Virus record (IMG/VR): IMGVR_UViG_3300002460_000147 | Location: 1 to 25,776 of that record | Source: a virus | Direction: 5' to 3' (one strand) | Length of the DNA: 25,776 bases | In this document: positions 7,163 through 14,249 of the stretch, piece after piece | Layout of the letters: each line of letters starts with the position of its first letter | Position numbering within the stretch: position 1 is the first letter of the stretch | Position numbers and translations under genes: made by a program | Notes under the pieces: generated by a model | Databases searched by the model: none | What the model was told of the DNA's origin: nothing | Seen by the model: only the letters and a program-made list of their open reading frames with translations

Positions 7163-7876
7163 ATGAGTTACGATGGATTGCGCCAAGCGGCCCTTGAATG
7201 GGACGCGATTCAACAGACGCGACTCAAGATCAACAATATGCTGAAGGCGTTCGACCGCCTGAAGCGTCCCTATCCCGATCTCATTGCGCCCTGGCTGGAA
7301 CAGTTGGCCAGCTTGGAGACTCAGCGGCTTAAGTTCGTGAGGGCTCAAGCCGAGGATGGCGAGCCGTGGCTGCATGAGGTCGTGGCGTATATTGACGCGA
7401 CCCGTGGGTTGGGGCCGGCGGTCTTGTGTGTCCTAGGTCTGATCCCCCCCCTGCCGCAGTTTCCCAATCCTGCGAAGCTGTGGGCTTATCTGGGCTTGGC
7501 GGTGAGTGATGGGGCCGCAGTGCGCGTTCCATTGCCGCCCCCGCCGAACAATCCCCGAGGACCCAAAGGCCATCATTTCAGCCGGCGTATTCGGGCTTAC
7601 GCGACGGTGCGGATTGTGGAACCCATCATTCGGGATATGCAGTCGCCGTTGCGCGCTGTGTACGACGGACGGCGCCTACATACAGCGTCTACCCATCCCG
7701 AGTGGGGCGAGGAACGGAACAAGGCGGGAGAATTGGTCCCGAACATGCACTATCATCGGGACGCCATACGCTACACCGCCAAACGGATTTGGCGGGATGT
7801 GTGGAGGGTCGCGGTCGGTGACCAGCTGGGACGTGGAACCCATACACCGATTGTCGCTGAGGTACTGCCACTATGA
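7163..7876 (+). CDS. IS110/IS116-type transposase C-terminal-domain protein without the nuclease domain
   Basis: 237 residues; GGAGG ribosome-binding site before ATG 7163. IS110-family transposases have an N-terminal DEDD RuvC-like domain and a C-terminal Transposase_20 domain. Only the second pattern is visible. TRGLGPAVLCVLGLI (80-94) matches the helix-hairpin-helix-like beginning, QFPNPAKLWAYLGLAVSDG (99-117) the conserved middle, and PKGHHFSRRIRAYATVRI (134-151) plus SPLRAVYDGRR (161-171) the end. Residues 198-215 (YHRDAIRYTAKRIWRDVW) also fit. Residues 1-70 are helical with no acidic tetrad. It may be a domesticated derivative with a DNA-binding role. The flanking 10-mer repeats and its place between terminase and portal are unusual. 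Whether the Ser in VSDG corresponds to the IS110 catalytic serine is uncertain. Confidence 0.6.
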   Translation: MSYDGLRQAALEWDAIQQTRLKINNMLKAFDRLKRPYPDLIAPWLEQLASLETQRLKFVRAQAEDGEPWLHEVVAYIDATRGLGPAVLCVLGLIPPLPQFPNPAKLWAYLGLAVSDGAAVRVPLPPPPNNPRGPKGHHFSRRIRAYATVRIVEPIIRDMQSPLRAVYDGRRLHTASTHPEWGEERNKAGELVPNMHYHRDAIRYTAKRIWRDVWRVAVGDQLGRGTHTPIVAEVLPL

Positions 7877-7942
7877 AAATGGGCCAGCATGATCATGGTA
7901 CCCATGGGTCTACTGCCTTCGTTACGAACGACCAATTACGAG

Positions 7943-7952
7943 CTGTTACCCA
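7943..7952 (+). repeat. CTGTTACCCA repeat B
   Basis: Second exact copy; the following CCC...GGG can form a very small hairpin (7949-7961). Lies in the palindrome-rich gap after the IS110-like gene. Confidence 0.75.
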
Positions 7953-7988
7953 TTGTGCGGGTGTCTGTTCAAATGAACCATGCACAAA

Positions 7989-7998
7989 CTGTTACCCA
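7989..7998 (+). repeat. CTGTTACCCA repeat C
   Basis: Third exact copy, followed immediately by a hairpin AGAGAG-CGGTG-TTCTCT and then CATCGAGGC, closely matching the CATCGGAGGC that follows copy A. The gene at 8034 starts 35 bp downstream. Confidence 0.75.
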
Positions 7999-8033
7999 AG
8001 AGAGCGGTGTTCTCTTCAACCATCGAGGCTCCG

Positions 8034-8471
8034 ATGACCCGACAAGACTTGATGCACCGACTGGAACTGAGCTTGCAGGATACCCGCGGCAACCGCTACG
8101 CTGCGATCCAAGCTGTACTGGATAGTCTGAAAGGGGACCCGCGCGAAGCTGTCGAGGCGCTGGAGCTGTTGGGTCCCACAGCGCTGGCGGCGCTGCTGCC
8201 ACCTGAGAATAAGGGCCTACTGCCGCAACGGATTCAGAATGACGTGCAGCCGCCTCGGGCGGAATGGACAGTCGCCATGCTCAAGGCCCACATGGGCTGG
8301 ATTCGGGCACTACATCATGGCATCGGTCGGCGGTTGCAGCTCTGTCAATCGATGGTCAAACTGGCCCGGAGCGACGACGAACTGTTGGGGCGTGACATCG
8401 TCCCTCGGCTGCCGCTAGCAGAGCGTGGAGCAGTAGAACGGATGCTCGGCATCCGCACCTTGGCAGCCTAG
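8034..8471 (+). CDS. Hypothetical helical protein
   Basis: 145 residues from ATG 8034 (MTRQDLMHRLELSLQDTRGN), which has GAGG 7 bp upstream and a leader like that of the IS110-like gene. The upstream ATG 7980 lacks a ribosome-binding site and would run across repeat C. Predicted all-helical, with YAAIQAVLDSLKGDPREAVE and LKAHMGWIRALHHGIGRRLQ. No family recognised. It shares leader architecture with the IS110-like gene, so the two may be co-regulated. Confidence 0.55.
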   Translation: MTRQDLMHRLELSLQDTRGNRYAAIQAVLDSLKGDPREAVEALELLGPTALAALLPPENKGLLPQRIQNDVQPPRAEWTVAMLKAHMGWIRALHHGIGRRLQLCQSMVKLARSDDELLGRDIVPRLPLAERGAVERMLGIRTLAA

Positions 8472-8492
8472 GACGTAAAGGCCATTGCCGTC

Positions 8493-8502
8493 CTGTTACC
8501 CA
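8493..8502 (+). repeat. CTGTTACCCA repeat D
   Basis: Fourth exact copy, in the 79-bp gap after 8471. Followed by a weak GGCG-AACG-TGCC hairpin. The next ATG is at 8551, 48 bp downstream. Confidence 0.75.
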
Positions 8503-8550
8503 TGGCGAACGTGCCTAGCGTCTCGGATCGAAAGGTTGTAGACTAGCGCC

Positions 8551-8775
8551 ATGCAACGACGGGGGTTTGTCGGTTCGGTCGCAGCTTTCCTAATGCTCCC
8601 TGCCGTTCTGCGGGATGGCAGGAAAACCCCCGTCGTGAAGATGGTCGATCATTGGGGAGCAACCCGCGACCGACAGTGGCAACAGTTCCTGCGGGAATCG
8701 CTCCGGCACCGGGACCGTATCCGGGATCGGGAGCTTGCGATCGGGTTAAGGTATTCAACGGATTTCTATGCCTAA
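8551..8775 (+). CDS. Small protein with a twin-arginine-like N-terminus
   Basis: 74 residues, overlapping the portal start by 8 bp. The N-terminus MQRRGFVGSVAAFLMLPAVL has a twin Arg followed by a hydrophobic stretch, resembling a signal peptide or short membrane anchor; there is no second hydrophobic segment. The remainder is highly charged (RDRQWQQFLRESLRHRDRIR). Its first 30 codons contain both arms of a 13-bp inverted repeat, so translation may be affected by RNA folding. The ribosome-binding site is poor (AAAGG 16 bp upstream). Function unknown. Confidence 0.45.
   Translation: MQRRGFVGSVAAFLMLPAVLRDGRKTPVVKMVDHWGATRDRQWQQFLRESLRHRDRIRDRELAIGLRYSTDFYA
8556..8636. repeat. 13-bp perfect inverted repeat with nested hairpin
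   Basis: Arms ACGACGGGGGTTT (8556-8568) and AAACCCCCGTCGT (8624-8636) are exactly complementary. The 55-bp loop contains another stem (CCTGCC...GGCAGG). It lies at the beginning of the 8551 gene, directly after repeat D. It could be an RNA structure controlling translation or the remnant of a mobile-element end. Confidence 0.65.
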
Positions 8776-10549
8776 GACCACCTCCAAGGGTAACGGCCGC
8801 CACCGGCTCGCGGATGTCGCGAAGCAACAGCCGGCGCCGGATGCAGGGTTCTCCGAACTCGGCCAAACCGGCCTGCTCCGCTACTCTGGCTACATCAACG
8901 AAGAGTTCCACCGCGACCTCACCGGGGATCGCGCCCTCAAGATCTACAAGGAGATGTCCACCAACTCCGCCACCGTGGGGGCCTGTCTCTTCGCGGTGGA
9001 GAAGCTGATGCGGGGCACCAGCTTCTTCGTCCAGCCTGGTGGGGATAGCAATGATGATCTGCGGGCGAAGGACCTGATCGAGACCAGCCTGCACGACATG
9101 AGCCAGTCATGGCATGACTGCCTGGCTGAGATCCTGACGATGCTCACCTATGGCTGGTCCTACCACGAGCAGGTCTACAAGTATCGTCGCGGACCGCAAC
9201 GGGATGCGGGGCAATCGAGCCGCCATGATGACGGGTTGATTGGCTGGCGGAAGCTGCCAATCCGCTCCCAGGACAGTCGGACCCGGTGGGAGTTTGACGC
9301 ATCAGGCGGCATTAAGGGCATGTATCAGCAGCCGGTGACGGCCCCGAGGGAACTGTTCATCCCCATCGAGAAGGCCCTGTTGTTCCGGCCCAACGTCCAC
9401 AAGAACAATCCCGAGGGCCGCTCGGTGCTCCGGACGGCCTACCGCTCTTGGTACTACGTCAAGCGGATCGAGGAGATCGAGGCGATTGGGATCGAGCGGG
9501 ACCTGGCGGGCTATCCCATGGGGTTCGTGCCGGCGGAACTCCTGAGCGGTACCCGCAGCAGTGGCCAGGCGAGCATCTACAACGCGCTGAAGAACTTCGT
9601 CGTCAACATCCGGCGTGATGAGCAGGAGGGCGGCCTGTGGCCGATGGCCTACGATAGCCAAGGCAAGCCCCTGTACGATTTCAAGCTCCTCAGCACGGGT
9701 GGGACCCGGCAGTTCAACACGACCGAAGTGATCCAGCGCTACAACCGGGAGATCGCCATGAGCGTCATGGCCGATTTCCTGTTCTTGGGGTCCACCAACG
9801 TGGGGAGTTGGGCCTTGGGAGCGGCCAAGACCAGCTTGTTCGGGGCGGCCGTCGATTCCATGCTGGATCAAGTAGACGATGTGATGAACCGCCATGCCAT
9901 CCCCCGGCTGCTGGGCCTGAACGGGTTCCGCCTGGAGAAGCTCCCCGAACTCAAGCACAGCAATGTGGAGTCGGTGGACCTGAACACGATTGCCTCCATG
10001 GTCACGGCCCTTTCCGGGGCCGGGGCGCGGCTCTTCCCGGATCTGGATCTGGAGAACCACTTCCGCAACCTGCTTGGCTGGCCGGAGATGACGGAGGAGG
10101 GCTACGACGAGCGGGAAGCAGACCAAGTAGAAGCGGAACAGCGCCAGGCGGATGCCAAAGCGGAGTTGTTGCGCGCCAACGAGGAACGGATGCAAACGGA
10201 TGCGCAGGGGCGTAAGCCGACCGATGACGAACCTACGGAGAAACGCGAGGCGCAGCACATCACGGTCAATGTGCCGGCGGCCGCACAACCCAACATTCAG
10301 GTGCCGGTGACCATCGCCGAAGGGGCCATCAAAGTCGATACGCCGGCACCCGTGGTGAACGTGGCGGCCCCGAATATCACGATGCCAGCACCGTTCGTGC
10401 ATGTGGAGCCCGCCAAGGTGAACGTCGCGCCAGCCCAGGTGCAGGTAACTCCTCAGATCAACGTCACCATCCCGCGCAAGCCGGGGCGCTACGTCCTCAA
10501 GGGTAAGGACGGGCAGACATCCGTGATCGAGGTTCACGATGGCAGCTAA
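8768..10549 (+). CDS. Portal protein, DUF935 / Mu gp29-like
   Basis: 593 residues. Portal proteins form the dodecameric ring at the head vertex through which DNA enters and leaves. The body matches the DUF935 (Mu gp29) style: SGYINEEFHRDLTGDRALKI, EMSTNSATVGACLFAVEKLM, AEILTMLTYGWSYHEQVYK, then NPEGRSVLRTAYRSWYYVKR and the region with FLFLGSTNVGSWALGAAKTS. Size fits the family with an added tail. Residues about 490-575 are a Val/Pro/Asn-rich repetitive strand region (VNVPAAAQPNIQVPV, VVNVAAPNITMPAP, KVNVAPAQVQV, INVTIPRKPG), after a charged helix (about 445-490). It overlaps the next gene by 11 bp. Confidence 0.85.
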   Translation: MPKTTSKGNGRHRLADVAKQQPAPDAGFSELGQTGLLRYSGYINEEFHRDLTGDRALKIYKEMSTNSATVGACLFAVEKLMRGTSFFVQPGGDSNDDLRAKDLIETSLHDMSQSWHDCLAEILTMLTYGWSYHEQVYKYRRGPQRDAGQSSRHDDGLIGWRKLPIRSQDSRTRWEFDASGGIKGMYQQPVTAPRELFIPIEKALLFRPNVHKNNPEGRSVLRTAYRSWYYVKRIEEIEAIGIERDLAGYPMGFVPAELLSGTRSSGQASIYNALKNFVVNIRRDEQEGGLWPMAYDSQGKPLYDFKLLSTGGTRQFNTTEVIQRYNREIAMSVMADFLFLGSTNVGSWALGAAKTSLFGAAVDSMLDQVDDVMNRHAIPRLLGLNGFRLEKLPELKHSNVESVDLNTIASMVTALSGAGARLFPDLDLENHFRNLLGWPEMTEEGYDEREADQVEAEQRQADAKAELLRANEERMQTDAQGRKPTDDEPTEKREAQHITVNVPAAAQPNIQVPVTIAEGAIKVDTPAPVVNVAAPNITMPAPFVHVEPAKVNVAPAQVQVTPQINVTIPRKPGRYVLKGKDGQTSVIEVHDGS

Positions 10550-10925
10550 AACGATTGCCTATCGCACCGACATCATCAACGTGATGCGCGGAGTCAACAT
10601 CACGGCGCCGACGGCGGTCTATTTGGGTGCGTTTTCCGTGCTGTCCACGGATGGCAGTTCAGGGGGCACCCAGATCGTGGCCGCCACGCGCCAACCCGCG
10701 ACGTTCAGTACGGCTGGAAGTTCCGGTGATGGCGTCAACACCACGGAGATTCTGTTCCCCGTGGCGACGACGAATTGGGGGACCGTGGTGGGCATCGGCG
10801 TGTGGACATCCTCGGGCGCCGCTGGGGCGTTGCCCTACAGCCATGTGCTCACGACCTCGGTCACCATCAATGCCAACGATCAACTGAAGTTCTCCAGCGG
10901 CAGCCTGACGCTCCAAGAAATCTAG
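10539..10925 (+). CDS. Phage structural protein (tail-fibre-like or decoration family)
   Basis: 128 residues, beta-rich. The layout AVYLGAFSVLSTDGSSGGTQ, then ATRQPATFS, ILFPVATTNWGTVVGIGVW and LTTSVTINANDQLKFSSGSL matches a widespread small phage structural protein often annotated as tail-fibre-like. These have a jelly-roll-like strand order ending in a motif about being 'zero or on' in beta strands. It starts inside the portal end and precedes further structural genes. The exact virion location is unknown. Confidence 0.6.
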   Translation: MAAKTIAYRTDIINVMRGVNITAPTAVYLGAFSVLSTDGSSGGTQIVAATRQPATFSTAGSSGDGVNTTEILFPVATTNWGTVVGIGVWTSSGAAGALPYSHVLTTSVTINANDQLKFSSGSLTLQEI

Positions 10926-10933
10926 GAGCCTGG

Positions 10934-11719
10934 ATGCTCCTACTCACCAGCACCTCCGATCTTGTTCAAGTGGTCACCGCGCAAGCGGTCACGACGGATG
11001 TCCATGCATCCTGGGTGGACAACGCCGCAGGAACCATCACGCCGGGCCGGACCAACACTGCCATTAGCGGTGCCACGACGACGACCGTCGTGGCTTCCCC
11101 AGGGGCCTCGACGCAGCGGAACCTACAAACCCTCGTCGTTCGCAACAAACATGCCTCATCGTCCGTCACCGTCACGGTCCAGCACTTCGACGGCACGACG
11201 ACCGTCGAGCTGGTCAAGGTCACCCTGGCAGCGGGCGAGGAACTGCAATACATCGACGGGGCGGGGTGGGCCGTGCTCGATACCAACGGTGCCCTCAAGG
11301 TGAGCGAGGCCGGGTCAATCGCGACGCAGGCGGACATGGAGTCCGGGAGTTCCTTGACCACGTTCGTTACCCCAGGGCGGCAGCATTTTCACCCCTCGGC
11401 GGCCAAGTGCTGGCTCGTGTGCGGGGTGGCGGGCAACATCCTGGGCAGCTACAACATCACCAGTATCGCTGATACCGGGACCGGCGTCGTCACGATCACC
11501 ATCGCCACCGACTTCTCAGGGACCACCTATGCCTGCGTGGCGCAGGTGCAGGCGACGGCGACCACTTGGGCAGTTGCGAATGCGCGTGAATGTCACGTTC
11601 GTAGTGCCACCATCGCGGTAGGCAGCGTTGCGCTGGACTGCATCGATAACACGGCAACCACGAACCTGGTCAAAGACCCGACCACCTGGCACATGGCCGC
11701 CTTTGGAGATCACGCATGA
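10934..11719 (+). CDS. Phage structural protein, probably tail or virion surface
   Basis: 261 residues from ATG 10934, preceded by AGGAG at 10924-10928; the longer upstream frame overlaps the previous gene and is rejected. Thr/Ser/Val-rich and beta-predicted throughout. The C-terminal domain (about residues 150-260) has HFHPSAAKCWLVCGVAGNIL and GSYNITSIADTGTGVVTITI, the pattern of a domain common in phage fibre and baseplate-type proteins. No enzymatic motif. It is a plausible virion surface component and so a potential acceptor for the adjacent sugar locus (inference). Confidence 0.6.
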   Translation: MLLLTSTSDLVQVVTAQAVTTDVHASWVDNAAGTITPGRTNTAISGATTTTVVASPGASTQRNLQTLVVRNKHASSSVTVTVQHFDGTTTVELVKVTLAAGEELQYIDGAGWAVLDTNGALKVSEAGSIATQADMESGSSLTTFVTPGRQHFHPSAAKCWLVCGVAGNILGSYNITSIADTGTGVVTITIATDFSGTTYACVAQVQATATTWAVANARECHVRSATIAVGSVALDCIDNTATTNLVKDPTTWHMAAFGDHA

Positions 11720-12228
11720 CCAAGCCGCCGGCGACCCTACGGATCGCCCTGACGTGTGCCGATGGTACCTTGGCGCTCATGACCTTCGTGACGACCGAAT
11801 ACCGGGCTGACGGATCGGTCGCGTGGTCGCGGCTGGCGACGCGGCAAGCGGTAGACGCTGAGATTGCCCGTGCGTCCGTGTCGTTCGATCCTAGGCACGT
11901 GCCGGTCGTATCGTGGCGCTTCATCGAATGGAGTGACGTCCCCGAAGACCGGACCTACCGGAACGCTTGGCGCGATCGTGGCGCTGGCCCGATCGAGCAC
12001 GACATGGGGCAGGCTCGGGAGTTGCATCGAGTGTTGCTGCGCGAATGGCGGGCCCCACAACTTGCCGAACTGGATCTCGCCTATCTCCGGGCCGATGAGA
12101 CAAACGATGCCCCACTCAAAGAGCAGATCGCCCAGCAGAAGCAACGGCTGCGCGATGTCACCGCTGACCCGCGTATCAATGCAGCCCTAACCATCGAGAT
12201 GCTGAAGGCGATCGAGCTTCCAGCATGA
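11716..12228 (+). CDS. Conserved phage hypothetical protein
   Basis: 170 residues, ATGA-coupled on both sides. The N-terminal half is beta-like. The C-terminal half has RTYRNAWRDRGAGPIEHDMG followed by AREL, then LAELDLAYLRADETNDAPLK and EQIAQQKQRLRDV. This combination occurs in uncharacterised proteins encoded between tail-fibre-type genes in many environmental phages. It may be an assembly chaperone, judged only from position and size. Confidence 0.55.
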   Translation: MTKPPATLRIALTCADGTLALMTFVTTEYRADGSVAWSRLATRQAVDAEIARASVSFDPRHVPVVSWRFIEWSDVPEDRTYRNAWRDRGAGPIEHDMGQARELHRVLLREWRAPQLAELDLAYLRADETNDAPLKEQIAQQKQRLRDVTADPRINAALTIEMLKAIELPA

Positions 12229-13106
12229 GCCTCAAGTATCTCTATGACCAGACGCTCGGGATCAAGGGTTGGTTTGATCCGACCTTAGAGAGTGAAGCGT
12301 GGTTTGACGGCGAACTCGGTGCGGCGGCCGGTGGTGTTACGCAGAAATCCGGTAGCGCCACGCTCGATGCGAGCGCTACGATCAGTGCCGCCTCTCTACG
12401 GGTTCGTGCCGTCGCTGGGACGTTTGCCGGGGTAACTGTTCCCGATGTTCGCTACACCAGGCTACGGTACGAAGACGACATTCTGCCCGGAGTAGCCAAT
12501 CTTACCGGGACGTTGATTCGCCTGCGTTTGGAGGTGGGCCTAGTCGCTGGCGTTGCCACGCTGGTCCCATCATATCTACGGATCCGGCTGGAGGATGGAG
12601 CACTCAGTGGCGTAGCGACCATCGACGCCACTGTGGTGCGCGGGCGTCTCCCGATTGCGCAACTGACAGCTCCTGCCACGCTCAGCGCCTCGACTACGCG
12701 ACTGCGGTTAGAGGATGCCGGCCTGTCTGGCGTCGCCGAAGTTGAGCCCACGTTCGTGCGCCTGCGCTTGCGTGAGGCTCAAGCCTTAGGCGCAGCCACC
12801 ATCCTTGCGAGCCCCACGGTCGTAAGCGGGGGCGCGCAGAAATCAGCTACCTGCTCCCTGGCCGGCCTTGCCACACTTGTGGCTAGCCCGACTGTTGCTG
12901 CGGGCTATGTCGGGCCAGCCCCGCGCCCGAGTGGTGGCATGGTAGGTTCGCCGCGGAACCCGCCGCACAAGTGGTGGCAGAAGACCCGACCTGCCAAGCC
13001 GAAGGTCAAGGACGAAGAGGAGGACGAGGAGCCGGCCTTCAAGCTAGCGGAGGACGACTCTGAGGAGTTGGTTGCTGTTGTGATGGCGATGGAGGACGAC
13101 TACTAG
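12225..13106 (+). CDS. Structural protein with seven 20-residue repeats and acidic tail
   Basis: 293 residues. The N-terminus KGWFDPTLESEAWFDGEL is a pattern seen in phage structural proteins. From about residue 59, seven consecutive 20-residue units follow, for example RLRYEDDILPGVANLTGTLI, RLRLEVGLVAGVATLVPSYL and RIRLEDGALSGVATIDATVV. Period and alternation suggest a beta-solenoid fibre. A Pro/Gly stretch and a strongly acidic end (KDEEEDEEPAF, then EDDSEELVAVVMAMEDDY) finish the protein. Its stop TAG shares bases CTAG with the stop of the convergent HisF-like gene. It is a good candidate for the protein decorated by the sugar pathway, but this is inference. Confidence 0.65.
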   Translation: MSLKYLYDQTLGIKGWFDPTLESEAWFDGELGAAAGGVTQKSGSATLDASATISAASLRVRAVAGTFAGVTVPDVRYTRLRYEDDILPGVANLTGTLIRLRLEVGLVAGVATLVPSYLRIRLEDGALSGVATIDATVVRGRLPIAQLTAPATLSASTTRLRLEDAGLSGVAEVEPTFVRLRLREAQALGAATILASPTVVSGGAQKSATCSLAGLATLVASPTVAAGYVGPAPRPSGGMVGSPRNPPHKWWQKTRPAKPKVKDEEEDEEPAFKLAEDDSEELVAVVMAMEDDY

Positions 13107-13846
13107 AGCCGCACGTCGTAGCCCCGCGCCTTGAGATACTTCTTCGCTTCCAGGGGCGTCTGTTCGGTAAACAACCACATGGCACCAGCGGCGACAGCAG
13201 AAGCGCCAGCGTCGATGGCCTGGGCGAAGTGCCCGTAGGTGCCTGCCCCACCAGAGGCGATGATGGGACAATCTGCGGGATGAGGTGGCAAATGTGCGAG
13301 TTCTGGGTGTATGCCAGACCAGAACTTCAGTGCATCAACATCATATCCACGCATCGTACCATCACGCTTAACAGACTGGACCATTAACTCGCCTATCGTG
13401 CCGGCCACCCATGCATGGGCGCCTAGAGCTGAAGCCGTACTAGCCCAATCGTAGTCCACACAACCAATCAATACCTGTGCCCCGAATGTCTCCGCAATCC
13501 GTCCAGGTAAGCCACCATCGCCCTTCCATACATCGAGGGCGGTTCGGATGCTTACCTTGTCTGCCCCCGCCCGGAGCAGGTCCCGCACGTCCTCCACCGA
13601 CTTGACGCCCCCGCCGACCGTGAGCGGGACGAAGCACTTCTCCGCGAGCTGTTCCACCAACCCGAAGTTGGGCCGCCGGCCTTCTTTGGTTGCGGTGATG
13701 TCTAGGAACAGGATCTCGTCTACCTCCCGCATCTGAAACACGTTGATGGCTTGCAGAGGATGGCCGACGGAGCGCCAGGCGTCGAAGCCCACGCCCTTGA
13801 CCAGCGTCTGGCCGTTCCAGAGCAGCGTGGCGATGACGCGAATCAT
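13103..13846 (-). CDS. HisF-like subunit of an imidazole-type amidotransferase, acetamidino-sugar branch
   Basis: 247 residues, TIM barrel. Matches HisF over GFDAWRSVGHPLQAINVFQM, VDEILFLDITATKEGR, VPLTVGGGVKSVEDVRDLL and CPIIASGGAGTYGHFAQAI (phosphate-binding loops). The usual N-terminal catalytic Asp of HisF (Asp11, in CLDVKDG) is replaced: the segment reads TLLWNGQTLVKG. That change is also seen in non-histidine HisF paralogues that pass ammonia from a HisH partner to a WbpG/PseA amidotransferase. No other histidine genes are present and all three partners are here, so a sugar-modifying role is likely. It is the last gene of the minus-strand operon; ATGA overlap with the gene upstream. Confidence 0.8.
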   Translation of the reverse strand: MIRVIATLLWNGQTLVKGVGFDAWRSVGHPLQAINVFQMREVDEILFLDITATKEGRRPNFGLVEQLAEKCFVPLTVGGGVKSVEDVRDLLRAGADKVSIRTALDVWKGDGGLPGRIAETFGAQVLIGCVDYDWASTASALGAHAWVAGTIGELMVQSVKRDGTMRGYDVDALKFWSGIHPELAHLPPHPADCPIIASGGAGTYGHFAQAIDAGASAVAAGAMWLFTEQTPLEAKKYLKARGYDVRL

Positions 13847-14088
13847 CAGACTCGCAAATGAACAACGGTCTTAGCAGGGACAATTAGCTTATCACGCAAC
13901 CGTAGAATGTGGGCCCACTGGGTCCCATCTTCTCGAATCTCCACCGCGAGAATGAGGCACCGATCATCGTGCCCATCGGCCACACCGTCTTCCTTCCCCA
14001 GACCACAGCCGTACCCAATAAGGCCGTTCTCTAACCGATACATTGCGGGTTGTCCAACTGGTAACCGCGTAAGGTTGATACCGTTCAC
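13846..14088 (-). CDS. Hypothetical 80-residue protein in the Pse operon
   Basis: Beta-rich, with YRLENGLIGYGCGLGKEDGV and CLILAVEIREDG, then HILRLRDKLIVPAKTVVHLR. ATGA-coupled on both sides between the HisF-like gene and a 54-residue zinc protein. No family recognised. Its composition looks like a phage accessory gene rather than a sugar enzyme. Confidence 0.55.
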   Translation of the reverse strand: MNGINLTRLPVGQPAMYRLENGLIGYGCGLGKEDGVADGHDDRCLILAVEIREDGTQWAHILRLRDKLIVPAKTVVHLRV

Positions 14089-14249
14089 AGTTTCGCCCCG
14101 CAGATACCACAGATGAAGTTCGGTACCAAATCATCCATGCACGTTGTCTCGATAGGGCGATGGCCCTGCTTCGCGCATTCACGCACCCGTATCTTAGCTT
14201 CTAGTTCAACGAACGCCTCTCGTAGTTCCTCTTCCGTCCAGGCGTTCAC
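14085..14249 (-). CDS. 54-residue Cys/His micro-protein
   Basis: GTG start at 14249 overlapping the HisH-like stop as GTGA; reads MNAWTEEELREAFVELEAKI then RVRECAKQGHRP, TTCMDDLV and ICGICGAKL. Four Cys and one His could form a zinc site. The longer upstream frame is rejected because it overlaps the HisH-like gene. Role unknown; interleaved in the Pse operon. Confidence 0.5.
   Translation of the reverse strand: MNAWTEEELREAFVELEAKIRVRECAKQGHRPIETTCMDDLVPNFICGICGAKL

Larger units (their letters stand above)
7877..8033. promoter_or_regulatory. Structured intergenic region with palindromes and two repeat copies
   Basis: This 157-bp gap has no convincing gene. It holds the perfect palindromes ACCCATGGGT (7900-7909), TTCGTTACGAA (7918-7928, one-base centre) and GTTCAAATGAAC (7967-7978), plus two CTGTTACCCA copies (7943-7952 and 7989-7998). 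The second copy is followed by an AGAGAG...TTCTCT hairpin and GAGG before ATG 8034. Such density suggests operators or an RNA leader. Confidence 0.45.

Noticed and set aside
7102-8033. IS110 bridge RNA in the gaps beside the IS110-like gene
   Set aside because: No DEDD domain and no recognisable guide loops or target core could be identified by eye; kept only as a question in the finding on this gene.
7889-8125. 78-residue plus-strand open frame
   Set aside because: It crosses two repeats and palindromes and overlaps the better gene at 8034 in another frame; no ribosome-binding site.
9302-10537. 411-residue open frame on the minus strand opposite the portal gene
   Set aside because: It is His/Arg/Gly-rich with no recognisable fold, lies wholly within the portal gene and has no coupled neighbours; a codon-bias shadow.
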